From the NCBI GenBank assembly GCA_045646965.1, contig JAZRLR010000022.1:1-60663 (forward strand): a DNA stretch of 60,663 nt. The letters run 5' to 3'. Both the position numbers and the translations under genes were made by a program. Each line of letters starts with the position of its first letter. Position 1 is the first letter of the stretch. Source of the DNA: HGM04593 sp045646965 (lineage in GTDB: Bacteria; Bacteroidota; Bacteroidia; Bacteroidales; Bacteroidaceae). Shown here in pieces: positions 8,739 through 18,410 of this stretch. Under the pieces are notes generated by a model. It saw nothing but the letters and a program-made list of their open reading frames with translations, had not been told where the DNA came from and searched no databases.

Positions 8739-10205
8739 TTAATTTTGTAACACCTCGTCGCCCGATGCGTCGCTCTCGTCGGCATCGTTTTCCTGGGTCC
8801 ATCCATACTCTTTTTCTCTGTCGGGCAAGGGGAAGATGAAGTTCTCTTCCACGAGAGTCACCTCGGGGCAATGCACAAGTGTACCTATGAGGCCGTGGCT
8901 CTTGAGGAACCAGAAGTATTGTCCCTCGGCATAGAACTCCTTGCGGAACTCGTTGTCGAGAGCATCTATACGCTGCTCTTCGTTATCGCACGACACATCT
9001 TCGGCCGAAGAGAGACCTCTCTTGTTACGCACGTAGTTCACATAGTAGGCGGCGTCGGCACCCTCCGATGTTTCGCAAGCGATGTAGTACATTTCGGGCA
9101 AGCGTATGAGGGGAAGTATCTCGTTGTCGTTGTCGATATATTTGCGTGTGACGGCCATACGCAGGTCGTTGTTACGCAGGAAGGCTGTCGATTTCGCACG
9201 CATATCACCTGCCTCGGCTGCCGATGTCTGGAAGATTGCCTCGAGCGTGTTATAGGTGATGTAGTTCTTTGTGTTAATCTTGTCGCCTCCCGCAAAGTAG
9301 TCCTCCATACGGTCTTTCATTTCATAGATGTTTACACCGAAAATAACTTCGCGCGAGAGTACGGGATCGTCGTCGTTGCCGCTTTCGAGTGAGAGGCCGC
9401 AGGCGTCTATCACGGCAAGAGCACACTCCTTGGCCTTCTCCTTCTCGCCTGCGTAGTTATACACACGGGCAAGCATTGCGTTCACCGCGTGATAGTTGAA
9501 GCGGTGACGACGGCTCATATCGATGCGGTTGAGCAGGTCGATATCGCGCTCGTAGCTCAAGCACTCACGCGCCTCGAGCAGGTCGTTTATAATTTTCTCC
9601 ACAACCACACTTGCCTTGAGCAGGGGCTGCTTCGATGCGTCGGTCACGGTGCGATAGGGCATACACTTCATATCTCTCACGGCGGAGTTGCCGGCATAGT
9701 TCACGGGACCCCATCCGCGCAGGATGTCGAAATGCAAGAAAGCACGCAGCGCAAGCGCCTCGCCGCGGAACATATTGTACATATCTGCAGAGGAAATTAC
9801 CACATCGCCGTTTATATCGAGCCACTTGAGCAGATTATTTGCGTTGGCAATCACCTTGTACTGCGCAAGCCACATATTCTCGAGAGTAGATTTTGTGTTA
9901 TACGCATTGGTTGTATACTGCGTGTACAGATAGACACTGCTGCGGTCGGTGGTACCTGTGGGCAATAAATCGTAGAACTGTGCAAGCTGCTCCACGACAC
10001 CGAAAGAGAGGTTCTTGCCATACACATCCTCCTCGGTCATAGCTATGTAGAGACCTGCGAGAGCGCTCAAATATCCGTTCTCGGTCTCAAAGAGCTCTTC
10101 GGCCGGGAGGTCGGTCTTGGGAGCCACATCGAGCCAGTCGGTGCACGAGCTAAAAGCAAAGAGCCCTACAGTGGCGGCTACTATTATATTTAATATCTTT
10201 TTCAT
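8739..10205 (-). CDS. SusD/RagB family nutrient-binding outer-membrane lipoprotein
   Basis: This 488-residue lipoprotein (lipobox at Cys21, then TDWLDVAPKTDL) is followed by the TPR-rich SusD fold, with typical motifs such as ENGYLSALAGLY, RGEALALRAFLHFD and a C-terminal EFRKEFYAEGQYFWFLKSHG. SusD forms the lid of the SusC transporter and captures substrate. A GTG at 10217 would add four residues; I prefer the ATG at 10205 because MKKILN begins a standard lipoprotein signal. No glycoside hydrolase is encoded nearby, so the ligand may not be a polysaccharide. Confidence 0.92.
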   Translation of the reverse strand: MKKILNIIVAATVGLFAFSSCTDWLDVAPKTDLPAEELFETENGYLSALAGLYIAMTEEDVYGKNLSFGVVEQLAQFYDLLPTGTTDRSSVYLYTQYTTNAYNTKSTLENMWLAQYKVIANANNLLKWLDINGDVVISSADMYNMFRGEALALRAFLHFDILRGWGPVNYAGNSAVRDMKCMPYRTVTDASKQPLLKASVVVEKIINDLLEARECLSYERDIDLLNRIDMSRRHRFNYHAVNAMLARVYNYAGEKEKAKECALAVIDACGLSLESGNDDDPVLSREVIFGVNIYEMKDRMEDYFAGGDKINTKNYITYNTLEAIFQTSAAEAGDMRAKSTAFLRNNDLRMAVTRKYIDNDNEILPLIRLPEMYYIACETSEGADAAYYVNYVRNKRGLSSAEDVSCDNEEQRIDALDNEFRKEFYAEGQYFWFLKSHGLIGTLVHCPEVTLVEENFIFPLPDREKEYGWTQENDADESDASGDEVLQN

Positions 10206-10231
10206 ACGTTGATTCACTTTTTGAGGGCAGA

Positions 10232-13200
10232 TTATTTGAAAATTATCGACATCGAAAGAGTGTATGAGCGGGCAAACGGATAGTCGAGTCCGCGCTCCAT
10301 ACGGATAGGTGAAAGGCGGGCAATGTCGTTCGTGGTGAAGTTCAATGCCATCACATCCACATTCATTCGACGCAGGAAATTATATTTGTCGCTTCGCATT
10401 CTATAACCGACATTTATTGTGGCAAGCCTTATTTCGTTGTCGTCCATAATAAAACGGGTACTTGCAGGAGTGTTGGCACCCGTTGCGCTGAAGCGTGTAT
10501 AGGGTGTCACGTCGCCAGGTTTCTCCCAGCGGTTCTTGCCCGCACGCTTGTCGAGGTTATATGCGATGTTCTGATTCTCTATCTTGTCCACAAGAGTCTG
10601 GTTGTAGACGATTCCGCCATATTTATAGGTGAAGCCGAGGGTACACGAAAGGTCTTTCCAGTTTATCGAGGTAGACATCGTTCCGCTTACGTCGGGGTTG
10701 GTGTCGCCCACTGGCACCTTATCGTTGGAATCCCACGCAAATGTCTTGGTGCCGTCGCGCTTGAGATACACCTCCTGACCTGTCACGGGGTCTACACCCA
10801 ATGAACGCACCACATAGAGGGTGGTGGTCGATTCGCCCTCGCGATACTGCGGCACAGGAGCAGTTCTCTTGTCCATATCCGCCTCGTTCATCTTGCGCAA
10901 GTACTCGGAGAGCTTGCGTATCTTGTTCTTGTTATGGTTGGCATTTACATTCACGGTCCAGAAGAACTCGTGGCGTATATCCTGAATGGCAATTACATTG
11001 AGCGAGGCGTCGAAGCCTTGGTTCTGCAGCTCGCCCGCATTCATTACCATAGAGTCGAATCCTGTAGAGGGGGCAAGGTCGTAACTTGTGAGCAGTTCCT
11101 TGGTTATGTTATTGTAGTAATTGAGGCTCACGTTTATTCTGTTACGCCACAAACCGAAATCTACCGACAAACTTGTGTTACCTGTCTTGGCCCAGCCGAG
11201 GTCGGTGTTGTTTATGCCCTGAAGAAGAGCGCCGAGCACGGGGAACGACTCGTAGGGTTTCATACTTCCCGAGTAGCTGTAATACTCTATAGCGTCGGAT
11301 GGGCTGAAGTTCTGCTCACCTGTGACACCGTAGCTTGCACGGAAGACAAGGTTCGACACATAGCCCTGCAGCCACTTCTCGTTGTGGGCGTTCCAGCGAC
11401 CTCCCACCGACCAGAAGGGCACAAGAGAGTGGTCGGCATAGCGCGAAGAGGCCTCGCCGCTTATATTGAAGTCGGCCGAGAAGCGGTTGTCGTAGCTATA
11501 GGAGAACTGGCCTATGAGACCTATAGAACGAGAGATATTCTCGGTACCTATATTGCTCATATTTGTCTCCATTTTGTTACCGAAGATGAAATCGTCCATA
11601 TGGGCGTCGGGGTAACCCGTTGCCGAGAGGTTGATGTAGTTGTTTCGATCCTCGTTTATTGTCCAGTTTCCAAACATACTGAAGAGATGCTTGTCTACCA
11701 CAAGGTTGTAGTTTATTCCAAAGTTGCTCGACCACGATGTCATATTACCGGTGCTCTTGGAGTAACTTCCCTTGCGGGTGAGGTCGGTCTCTTGCTCAAA
11801 GTCGGTGTGGTCGGCGGGAAGGAAACGCTCGGTGCCTGCCATACCTCTTGAGTAGGAGAGCTGCTCGGTGATGCGCAGGTTCTTGAGCAGCATATATTCG
11901 AGGCTCAAGTTTGTGGCAATCGAGAGGCTGCTTGTCTCGTCTTTTATACCCACATTTGCGTCGTAGAGGGGGTTGGTCACAATTACGCCTATGGGGCCCA
12001 CATTGTTTGTTTCGAGAATCTTGGCATATTTCCCGTCGAGGCCCTTGGGGATGTAGTATGGGTTGAGACTGGTGTAATTCGAGTAGGAGCCGTAAGGCGA
12101 GTTCTCACCACCCGACTCGGAGAGGCTGATATTTGCACGCATTGTGAACTTCTCCTTCAGGTAGGTCATATTGAAATTGACACCCTTTGTATCGCTCTGC
12201 GAGCCCTTCATAACACCCGGCTGCAGGGCAGCGTTCAGGTCGAGGCTGTAACGGAAGACGTCGGTACCGCCCGCTACGCTCGCCGAGTGACGCTGCTGCA
12301 CGGCTATGCGCAGAGGCTGCGAAAGCCAATAGGTGTCTACGCCTGCAAGCACGTTGCGCAGATATTTGTTGTAGAGATTCATTCGGGAGGGGTCGTTCTC
12401 GTCATAGAGACCTGCTCGCCACTCGGTGTCGAGTTTCTCCCTTGCGTTCATCATATTGTAGTCGGTGAGGTCGGGAGCCTGTATGGTCATCGTTCCGTTG
12501 TACGACACCGAGAGGGCGCCGTCGGGAGCTACCTTCGTTTCTACAACCACAACACCGTTTGCCGCACGCGAGCCGTAGACCGAAGTGGCTGCGGCGTCCT
12601 TGAGCACGGTGATTGTCTCCACGCGCTCGGGGTCGAGGTCGAGGATGCGGCTCATAGGCACAATGAAACCGTCGAGCACAAAGAGCGGGGTGTTGGGACG
12701 GCTCGACACGTTGTCGAGCATCAAATCCATACTGTTCAACGATGTGGAGCCCAGAGACTGGTCACCACGTATCTGAAACTCGGGCTCGGCATTGGGGTCG
12801 GAGCCGGTTTTGTTGTTTTCTATAATCTTGAAGCTGGGGTCAAAGAACTGCAATCCCTTGAGGATGTTTGTGGGGTTCATCTTTATGAGTTCCTCGCCTT
12901 TTACCTCCACAAAGTTACCGGTAAAGCTGTTCTTGCTACGCTTGCTTATACCTGTGACCACCACCTCGTCGAGTTCGAGAGAGGGTTTCAGCTTTATCAG
13001 CATATTATTCTGCGCTTTCGCAATCTGCTGCGAGTGCGGCTCATAGCCCACGAAGGTGACACGCACCGACTCTTTGCGCCCCACGCGCAAGCTGAATTTT
13101 CCGTCTATGTCGGTTATGCAGCCGCTCAAGCCCTTGCCCGAGCCGTCGGTTACCATCACCGTAGCACCTATAAGGGGCTCGCGGGTATCGGCATCCACAA

Positions 13201-13591
13201 CCACACCCGACACGCCGAACTCCACATCGGTGTCCTCTTTCTGCGTGAAGGGTTCAAGGATGATTTCCTTGTTATCCTCGAAACGGATTCTCACGTTCTG
13301 GTCGCCCACAAGGTCGCCCAGCACCTTGTCGAGAGGTTTATTCTTCACTGCGAGGCTTGTCGGCTTATTTATATTCAGGAGGGCAACTCCCTGAAGCTTG
13401 ATTTTTGCACCCACCTCGGCGGCTACCATCTCGAGCACCTTGCCCAGAGGACGGTTACTCACGCGGAGGCTTATTTCGGTATCTTTCCATTGGTCGCCGC
13501 TCTGTGCAAACACACTTGTGCCACACACCATAGCCACAACCACCACTGCCACAGTACAGAAAAACCTTAAATTGAGTTTAGTTTTTTCCAT
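10232..13591 (-). CDS. SusC/RagA-type TonB-dependent transporter with STN domain
   Basis: This 1119-residue outer-membrane transporter has a signal peptide (1-29), an STN (secretin/TonB N-terminal) domain (about 36-115), a carboxypeptidase-regulatory-like domain (about 125-205), the TonB-box-like LDEVVVTG at 207-214, a plug to about 345 (DPERVETITVLKDAAATSVYG is the SusC plug signature) and a 22-stranded barrel ending in the aromatic LSMSIIFK. The STN domain implies signalling to a FecR-type anti-sigma factor, but none is encoded in the window. With SusD it forms the import complex of this operon; the substrate is unknown. Confidence 0.95.
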   Translation of the reverse strand: MEKTKLNLRFFCTVAVVVVAMVCGTSVFAQSGDQWKDTEISLRVSNRPLGKVLEMVAAEVGAKIKLQGVALLNINKPTSLAVKNKPLDKVLGDLVGDQNVRIRFEDNKEIILEPFTQKEDTDVEFGVSGVVVDADTREPLIGATVMVTDGSGKGLSGCITDIDGKFSLRVGRKESVRVTFVGYEPHSQQIAKAQNNMLIKLKPSLELDEVVVTGISKRSKNSFTGNFVEVKGEELIKMNPTNILKGLQFFDPSFKIIENNKTGSDPNAEPEFQIRGDQSLGSTSLNSMDLMLDNVSSRPNTPLFVLDGFIVPMSRILDLDPERVETITVLKDAAATSVYGSRAANGVVVVETKVAPDGALSVSYNGTMTIQAPDLTDYNMMNAREKLDTEWRAGLYDENDPSRMNLYNKYLRNVLAGVDTYWLSQPLRIAVQQRHSASVAGGTDVFRYSLDLNAALQPGVMKGSQSDTKGVNFNMTYLKEKFTMRANISLSESGGENSPYGSYSNYTSLNPYYIPKGLDGKYAKILETNNVGPIGVIVTNPLYDANVGIKDETSSLSIATNLSLEYMLLKNLRITEQLSYSRGMAGTERFLPADHTDFEQETDLTRKGSYSKSTGNMTSWSSNFGINYNLVVDKHLFSMFGNWTINEDRNNYINLSATGYPDAHMDDFIFGNKMETNMSNIGTENISRSIGLIGQFSYSYDNRFSADFNISGEASSRYADHSLVPFWSVGGRWNAHNEKWLQGYVSNLVFRASYGVTGEQNFSPSDAIEYYSYSGSMKPYESFPVLGALLQGINNTDLGWAKTGNTSLSVDFGLWRNRINVSLNYYNNITKELLTSYDLAPSTGFDSMVMNAGELQNQGFDASLNVIAIQDIRHEFFWTVNVNANHNKNKIRKLSEYLRKMNEADMDKRTAPVPQYREGESTTTLYVVRSLGVDPVTGQEVYLKRDGTKTFAWDSNDKVPVGDTNPDVSGTMSTSINWKDLSCTLGFTYKYGGIVYNQTLVDKIENQNIAYNLDKRAGKNRWEKPGDVTPYTRFSATGANTPASTRFIMDDNEIRLATINVGYRMRSDKYNFLRRMNVDVMALNFTTNDIARLSPIRMERGLDYPFARSYTLSMSIIFK

Positions 13592-13639
13592 AACACTATC
13601 TTACTGAAATTTATTTTGCTTCAATTGACAAATTGCACA

Positions 13640-14608
13640 TCATTGCAGGAGCGTGTCAAGTATCGCCTTGTATGAGCTGTTTTTATTGTATTTCTCTATG
13701 TAATCTTTGTAAAGGGCGTCGGCACGCTCAATCTCCTGCCCGTTCTTTATAAAATTGCAGAGCAATGTGTAGAGCACAAAATCGCGCTGCGCGCCGTCGT
13801 AGAAGGCAGCAAACTCACTGTACATACCCTCGAAACGGGTGGGCATCTTATAGGCCTTGCCCTGCTCCTTGGCCTTTTTCTCGTTCACATAGAAAGCGTA
13901 GCGCATAAGCAGGCTTGCATACTCGGGAGCCGAGAGTGCCTGCGCGTCGCTGCGAGGCTCAAAGCCCGACATAATTTCCCAATAGTCGCCTATTTCCTGC
14001 TGCTCAAGCGCGAGGCCGCGTGTAGAGGCATACATCACGGGGTATTCCATAAAAGAGAGATACACATCGTAATCGATGAGAGCACGTACATAGTTCTTTG
14101 CCTCCTCGGTGGCTTTGCTACCCTCGAGCAGGAGATTCACTTTCTCTTGCAGTGTGCGAGAGTCGTCGATGCGGGTCTTGGGCTTTATATCGAGCGCCAC
14201 GCAACCAAGGAGCTGGTTTTTATAGCGCATCTTGCGTTTCAGCTGCTCCACGCTGTTCACGAGGATATTATTATTTACCGCCTGCTCGCTGCCCGTAAAT
14301 TCTATGCTGCTCACCGCGCGTCCCTCGTAGTGAATATCGACGTGAAGGCTGTCCCCCGGCTGAAGCAGAACCTTTACCGATGAGTTTATGAGCATACACA
14401 CAAGCCCGTCGCACTCAAATTTGTAGAGATGTTCCTCGCCCGGGTTTGTATAGAATTCCTGGCTCACAAGAGGAGTTTGCACACAATCGAAATAGACCAT
14501 ATCGCGGCGATAGCCGTAAATCTGCGCACTCAAAACCGCATCGTCGGCCTTGGCGGGGAGAGCCGCCGCAAGCACAAATGCGAAGAATAAAGAGAGATAT
14601 TTTCTCAT
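13640..14608 (-). CDS. secreted DUF4369-like protein lacking a thioredoxin domain
   Basis: This 322-residue protein has a signal peptide (MRKYLSLFFAFVLAAALPAKA). Its beta-rich N-terminus and helical middle look like the first two-thirds of the TlpA-like proteins further down the operon, but it stops before any thioredoxin domain and has no CxxC. The local pattern LLQPGDSLHVDIHY parallels the FLEPGEITVG and EPGVEY segments in the three TlpA-like genes. It is the first gene of the operon, preceding susC by 48 bases, which is an unusual position. It may be a truncated paralogue kept as a binding protein. I give no function. Confidence 0.7.
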   Translation of the reverse strand: MRKYLSLFFAFVLAAALPAKADDAVLSAQIYGYRRDMVYFDCVQTPLVSQEFYTNPGEEHLYKFECDGLVCMLINSSVKVLLQPGDSLHVDIHYEGRAVSSIEFTGSEQAVNNNILVNSVEQLKRKMRYKNQLLGCVALDIKPKTRIDDSRTLQEKVNLLLEGSKATEEAKNYVRALIDYDVYLSFMEYPVMYASTRGLALEQQEIGDYWEIMSGFEPRSDAQALSAPEYASLLMRYAFYVNEKKAKEQGKAYKMPTRFEGMYSEFAAFYDGAQRDFVLYTLLCNFIKNGQEIERADALYKDYIEKYNKNSSYKAILDTLLQ

Positions 14609-14661
14609 AGCTGTCTGTTTTATTTTATTGTTTTATTTTCCTTAATTTTAAATCTGCGGTG

Positions 14662-14669
14662 CAAATGTA
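14662..14669 (-). promoter_or_regulatory. -7 box TACATTTG of the susCD/TlpA operon
   Basis: On the minus strand TACATTTG lies 54 bases before the first gene, with an ATTG about 20 bases further upstream as the -33 element. All eight leftward genes down to 2512 could be read from here; the gaps between them are small (14 to 48 bases). Confidence 0.6.
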
Positions 14670-14847
14670 GGATATTCGACACGAAAAAACAATATAATAA
14701 CGTATAAATATAACACACGCGATGTGGTTAAAAGCATTTTACAGAATTTCACTTTTATTAACCAAATGCCGCCCGCCGAAGCCTTGCACACCCCGCAAAG
14801 GCAAAATAAGATAGGCCGAGCCTCTTGCCGCAGAGAATTTTATTTTG

Positions 14848-14855
14848 TAATTTTG
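14848..14855 (+). promoter_or_regulatory. -7 box TAATTTTG of ahcY
   Basis: TAATTTTG fits TAnnTTTG and lies 42 bases before the ahcY ATG. Confidence 0.5.
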
Positions 14856-14897
14856 CAGCCGCAACGATTCTCACAGAAACCAATAAAATTTTAATAT

Positions 14898-16319
14898 ATG
14901 ACAAGAGAACTTTTCACAAAAGAGGCGTACAAAATCGCCGATATAAACTTGAGTGACTTTGGCCGCAAAGAACTTGATATGGCCGAGCACGAGATGCCCG
15001 GACTTATGGCTCTGCGTGCAAAATATGGCGAGGAGAAACCCTTGAAAGGCGCACGCATTATGGGCTCGTTGCATATGACGATACAGACAGCTGTGCTCAT
15101 TGAGACTCTCGCAGCACTCGGCGCCGAGATACGCTGGGTATCTTGTAACATCTACTCTACACAGGACCACGCCGCTGCAGCCATTGCAAAGGCAGGCATC
15201 CCCGTATTTGCGTGGAAAGGCGAGAACCTCGCCGACTACTGGTGGTGCACACTGCAGGCGCTCACATTCGAGGGCGGCAAAGGCCCCTGCACCATTGTAG
15301 ATGACGGCGGCGATGCCACACTTATGATACACCTCGGCTACGCTGCCGAGAACGACGCCACCGTGCTCAACTACGACGAGAGCGCTCCCGAGGACGAGAA
15401 AGAGCTCAAGAAACTGCTCGCCGAGGTGCTGAAGCACGACAATAATTTCTGGCACAAAATGGCTGCCGACATACAGGGCGTATCGGAGGAGACCACAACA
15501 GGTGTACACCGCCTCTACCAGATGATGGAGAACGGCGAGCTCCTCTTCCCCGCATTCAACGTAAACGACTCTGTTACAAAGAGTAAGTTCGACAACCTCT
15601 ACGGCTGTCGAGAGTCTCTTGCCGACGGAATAAAACGCGCCACCGACGTGATGATTGCCGGCAAGGTGGTTGTAGTATGCGGATATGGAGACGTGGGTAA
15701 AGGATGCGCAAACAGTATGCGCTCATACGGAGCCCGCGTGGTTGTAACCGAGATAGACCCCATCTGCGCTTTGCAGGCTGCAATGGAGGGTTTCGAGGTG
15801 GTTACAATGGACGAGGCCTGCAAGTATGGAAACATCTTCGTTACCTGCACAGGAAACATCGACATCATACGCATCGACCATATGGAGCAGATGCCCGACC
15901 AGGCTATCGTGTGCAACATAGGACACTTTGACAACGAGATACAGGTGGAGGCTCTCAAGAAGTACAATGGTATCAAGTGCCTGAATATCAAGCCCCAGGT
16001 AGACCGCTACTTCTTCCCCGACGGCCACAGCATCATTCTCCTTGCCGACGGACGCCTCGTGAACCTGGGTTGCGCAACAGGACACCCCTCGTTCGTAATG
16101 AGCAACTCGTTCACAAACCAGACTCTCGCACAGATTGAGCTCTTCACAAAGAAATACGAGACAAACGTGTACTGCCTGCCCAAGCACCTCGACGAGGAGG
16201 TTGCACGCCTGCACCTTGCAAGCCTCAACGTACACCTCACCGAGCTCACACCCGCGCAGGCCGCATACATCGGCGTAGATGTGAAAGGCCCCTACAAATC
16301 GGACATCTACCGCTATTGA
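14898..16319 (+). CDS. ahcY: adenosylhomocysteinase (S-adenosylhomocysteine hydrolase)
   Basis: This 473-residue enzyme reversibly splits S-adenosylhomocysteine into adenosine and homocysteine, clearing the inhibitory by-product of methylation. The NAD-binding signature VVVCGYGDVGKGCA is intact. The substrate-side motifs SCNIYSTQDHAAAAIA, WWCTLQAL and NVNDSVTKSKFDN are present, and the C-terminal PYKSDIYRY is the family tail that closes the NAD site of the neighbouring subunit. Length is normal. It heads a rightward run with the LOG and DUF4271-hemD genes. Confidence 0.97.
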   Translation: MTRELFTKEAYKIADINLSDFGRKELDMAEHEMPGLMALRAKYGEEKPLKGARIMGSLHMTIQTAVLIETLAALGAEIRWVSCNIYSTQDHAAAAIAKAGIPVFAWKGENLADYWWCTLQALTFEGGKGPCTIVDDGGDATLMIHLGYAAENDATVLNYDESAPEDEKELKKLLAEVLKHDNNFWHKMAADIQGVSEETTTGVHRLYQMMENGELLFPAFNVNDSVTKSKFDNLYGCRESLADGIKRATDVMIAGKVVVVCGYGDVGKGCANSMRSYGARVVVTEIDPICALQAAMEGFEVVTMDEACKYGNIFVTCTGNIDIIRIDHMEQMPDQAIVCNIGHFDNEIQVEALKKYNGIKCLNIKPQVDRYFFPDGHSIILLADGRLVNLGCATGHPSFVMSNSFTNQTLAQIELFTKKYETNVYCLPKHLDEEVARLHLASLNVHLTELTPAQAAYIGVDVKGPYKSDIYRY

Positions 16320-16321
16320 TA

Positions 16322-16909
16322 ATGCGTTCCGTAAAGAATATCTGCGTATATTGTGCATCGAGCAGCAAGGTCGATGCCTGCTACAGCGATGCCGCATACA
16401 CCCTGGGCACCCTGCTGGGAAGGGAGAATATCACCCTCATCACCGGCGGAGGCTGTCAGGGGCTTATGCGCAGCGTCGAAGACGGCGCTATGGACAGCGG
16501 CGGCAGAGCCGTGGGCGTGATACCGCAATTTATGGTTGAGCAGGGGTGGCAATACGACCGCCTTACCGAGCTGCGCATAACAAACGATATGCACGAGCGC
16601 AAACAGACTATGGCCGATATGGCCGATGCCATAATTGCCCTGCCCGGCGGTTGCGGCACAATGGAGGAATTGTGCGAAATAATCACCTGGAAACAGCTGG
16701 GACTCTTTTTCAACCCCATTGTGATACTCAACACAAACGGCTACTACGACCACCTCATAGCACAGCTCGAGCTCGCCATAGAGGAGCGTTTTATGGGTAA
16801 GATTCACGGCTCCATTTGGGCCGTGGCTTCGACACCCGAGGAGGCACTGCGCCTTGCAAAGGAGACACCCCTTTTCGACTGCACAATACGCAAATACGCT
16901 GCGCTATGA
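16322..16909 (+). CDS. LOG family (TIGR00730) nucleotide phosphoribohydrolase-like protein
   Basis: This 195-residue Rossmann-fold protein has both LOG signatures: ITGGGCQGLM near the N-terminus and LPGGCGTMEE in the middle, the latter containing the catalytic glutamate. Characterised members release free base from nucleoside 5'-monophosphates (for example cytokinin ribotides or AMP). The bacterial role is poorly defined; proximity to ahcY, which yields adenosine, fits purine handling but does not prove it. The ATG at 16322, two bases after the ahcY stop, is chosen over an in-frame TTG at 16316. It overlaps the next gene by ATGA. Confidence 0.85.
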   Translation: MRSVKNICVYCASSSKVDACYSDAAYTLGTLLGRENITLITGGGCQGLMRSVEDGAMDSGGRAVGVIPQFMVEQGWQYDRLTELRITNDMHERKQTMADMADAIIALPGGCGTMEELCEIITWKQLGLFFNPIVILNTNGYYDHLIAQLELAIEERFMGKIHGSIWAVASTPEEALRLAKETPLFDCTIRKYAAL

Positions 16910-17607
16910 CGGCAGAAAAGGCTCCATACTGCATTGTGAACGACGACATTGTGATGTCGCTCTTCATTTTCAGCCTCATAGCGATTGCATACATATTCCT
17001 CATAAGCGGCAGCAGCATTTTGGAACGCCTCAAGAGTATGTTCTACTACGGGAGCAAGCAGTCGAGCCCCTACAGCGACCGCACCCACATCTCCTCGTCG
17101 TGCAACGCTCTTCTCTACTGGCAGACGGTTTTCTACTACGGCATAGTTACATTCACCTATATGCAACTCACGCCCGACGCTGCTACCACAGGCAGAATAC
17201 CGCACCACTGCCTCGCGGCCTACACACTGCTGTTTACAGCGGCGCTCGTCGCCAAAAAAGTGATATACGATGCTTGCAATGCGGTGCTCTTCGGCAAAGA
17301 GGTTGCACAGGAGTGGTCGCGTACATATTTCTTTACATTAAAGATGACGGGGTTTCTCCTTCTCCCGGTGATAGGCTCGCTTTTTTCGGTAAACGACCTG
17401 AATATAACATACTTGACAATTTATATACTTTTTGTCACGGGGATATATGTAATAGCATACATAAGCAACGCTATTAAAATCATTTTCAAAAAAAAATGTA
17501 ACTATTTGGATATTTTTTTATATCTTTGCGCACTTGAATTGCTGCCTATGGCAATTTTGTGGAAAACCATCCACAGTGTGAATAGTTTTTTAACAATAAA
17601 ATTTTAG
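16906..17607 (+). CDS. DUF4271 integral membrane protein
   Basis: This 233-residue protein has about five to six hydrophobic helices (for example MSLFIFSLIAIAYIFLI, AAYTLLFTAALVA, GFLLLPVIGSLF and IYILFVTGIYVIAYI). It has the length and position of DUF4271 proteins, which in Bacteroidota are encoded directly before hemD. Its start overlaps the LOG stop (ATGA at 16906-16909); an upstream in-frame ATG at 16816 lies inside the LOG gene and is rejected. The function is unknown; a membrane role linked to tetrapyrrole synthesis or secretion has been guessed only from synteny. Confidence 0.8.
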   Translation: MTAEKAPYCIVNDDIVMSLFIFSLIAIAYIFLISGSSILERLKSMFYYGSKQSSPYSDRTHISSSCNALLYWQTVFYYGIVTFTYMQLTPDAATTGRIPHHCLAAYTLLFTAALVAKKVIYDACNAVLFGKEVAQEWSRTYFFTLKMTGFLLLPVIGSLFSVNDLNITYLTIYILFVTGIYVIAYISNAIKIIFKKKCNYLDIFLYLCALELLPMAILWKTIHSVNSFLTIKF

Positions 17608-17611
17608 GACA

Positions 17612-18352
17612 TTGAAAGTTAGTAAGATTTTGGTTTCACAGCCGAAACCTGCAGGAAAATCTCCCTATTTCGATATTGCGGAGAAACATAATGTACAGAT
17701 AGACTTCACCTCGTTCATCAAAGTGGAAGGGGTGACCGCCAAGGAGTTCAGACAGCAGAAGGTTTCTATCCCCGAGCACACCGCCATTGTGTTCTTGTCA
17801 CGCCACGCCATAGACCACTTTTTCACATTGTGCAAGGAGTTGCGCGTAACCATCCCCGACGACCTGAAATATTTCTGTTTGTCGGAGACCATCTCGCTGT
17901 ACATACAGAAATATGTTCAGTACCGCAAGCGCAAGGTGTTCTGCGGCAACGGTCACATACAAGACCTTGAACCCCTCTTCGTGAAGCACAAGACCGAGAA
18001 GTATTTCATCCCTATGTCAAACGTGCACAACGACGAGCTGAACAACATCTTTGACAAGCACGGAATATTCCACTCACAGGCCGTGATTTACCGCACCGTG
18101 AGCACCGACATTCCCGCCGACTACATAAAGTCCTACGATATGCTCATCTTCTTCAGCCCTCACGGACTTGAGTCGTTGAATAAGAACGTGCCCGACTACA
18201 CACAGGGCGAGCAGCTCATCGCCTGCTTCGGCAACGTCACAGCCGACTGCATACGCAACATAGGCTTGCGCCTCGACCTCGAGGCACCCACAGCCTCTGC
18301 AACAAATATGCCCGCGGCACTCGACGAGTTCCTCACAAAAAACAACGCATAA
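17612..18352 (+). CDS. hemD: uroporphyrinogen-III synthase
   Basis: This 246-residue enzyme cyclises hydroxymethylbilane to uroporphyrinogen III in haem and corrinoid synthesis. HemD is weakly conserved; the call rests on the Bacteroidota-type N-terminus VSKILVSQPKPAGKSPYFDI, the segments AVIYRTVSTDIP, MLIFFSPHGLESL and IACFGNVTADCI, and its place between DUF4271 and rnpA. The start codon appears to be TTG at 17612: no in-frame ATG or GTG lies closer to the conserved N-terminus. No other hem gene is in the window. Confidence 0.85.
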   Translation: MKVSKILVSQPKPAGKSPYFDIAEKHNVQIDFTSFIKVEGVTAKEFRQQKVSIPEHTAIVFLSRHAIDHFFTLCKELRVTIPDDLKYFCLSETISLYIQKYVQYRKRKVFCGNGHIQDLEPLFVKHKTEKYFIPMSNVHNDELNNIFDKHGIFHSQAVIYRTVSTDIPADYIKSYDMLIFFSPHGLESLNKNVPDYTQGEQLIACFGNVTADCIRNIGLRLDLEAPTASATNMPAALDEFLTKNNA

Positions 18353-18362
18353 AAAATAGAGC

Positions 18363-18396
18363 AAAAGCCTGCCTGTTCGGGCAGGCTTTTATATTT
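18363..18396 (+). terminator. intrinsic terminator after hemD
   Basis: AAAAGCCTGCC pairs with GGCAGGCTTTT (18363-18390), followed by an AT-rich tail. It lies just before rnpA and would separate hemD from the rnpA-yidD-tatD unit. Confidence 0.75.
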
Positions 18397-18410
18397 AAAA
18401 CAAAACAACG

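Noticed and set aside
12287..13570. 427-residue plus-strand open frame opposite susC
   Set aside because: Antisense to the STN/plug domains of a clear SusC; His/Val-rich composition is typical of shadow frames in GC-rich DNA.
756..14608. ECF sigma factor as the dedicated regulator of the susCD operon
   Set aside because: The STN domain invites the idea, but the genes are 12 kb apart from the operon promoter, have another gene and a terminator between, and there is no FecR anti-sigma gene.
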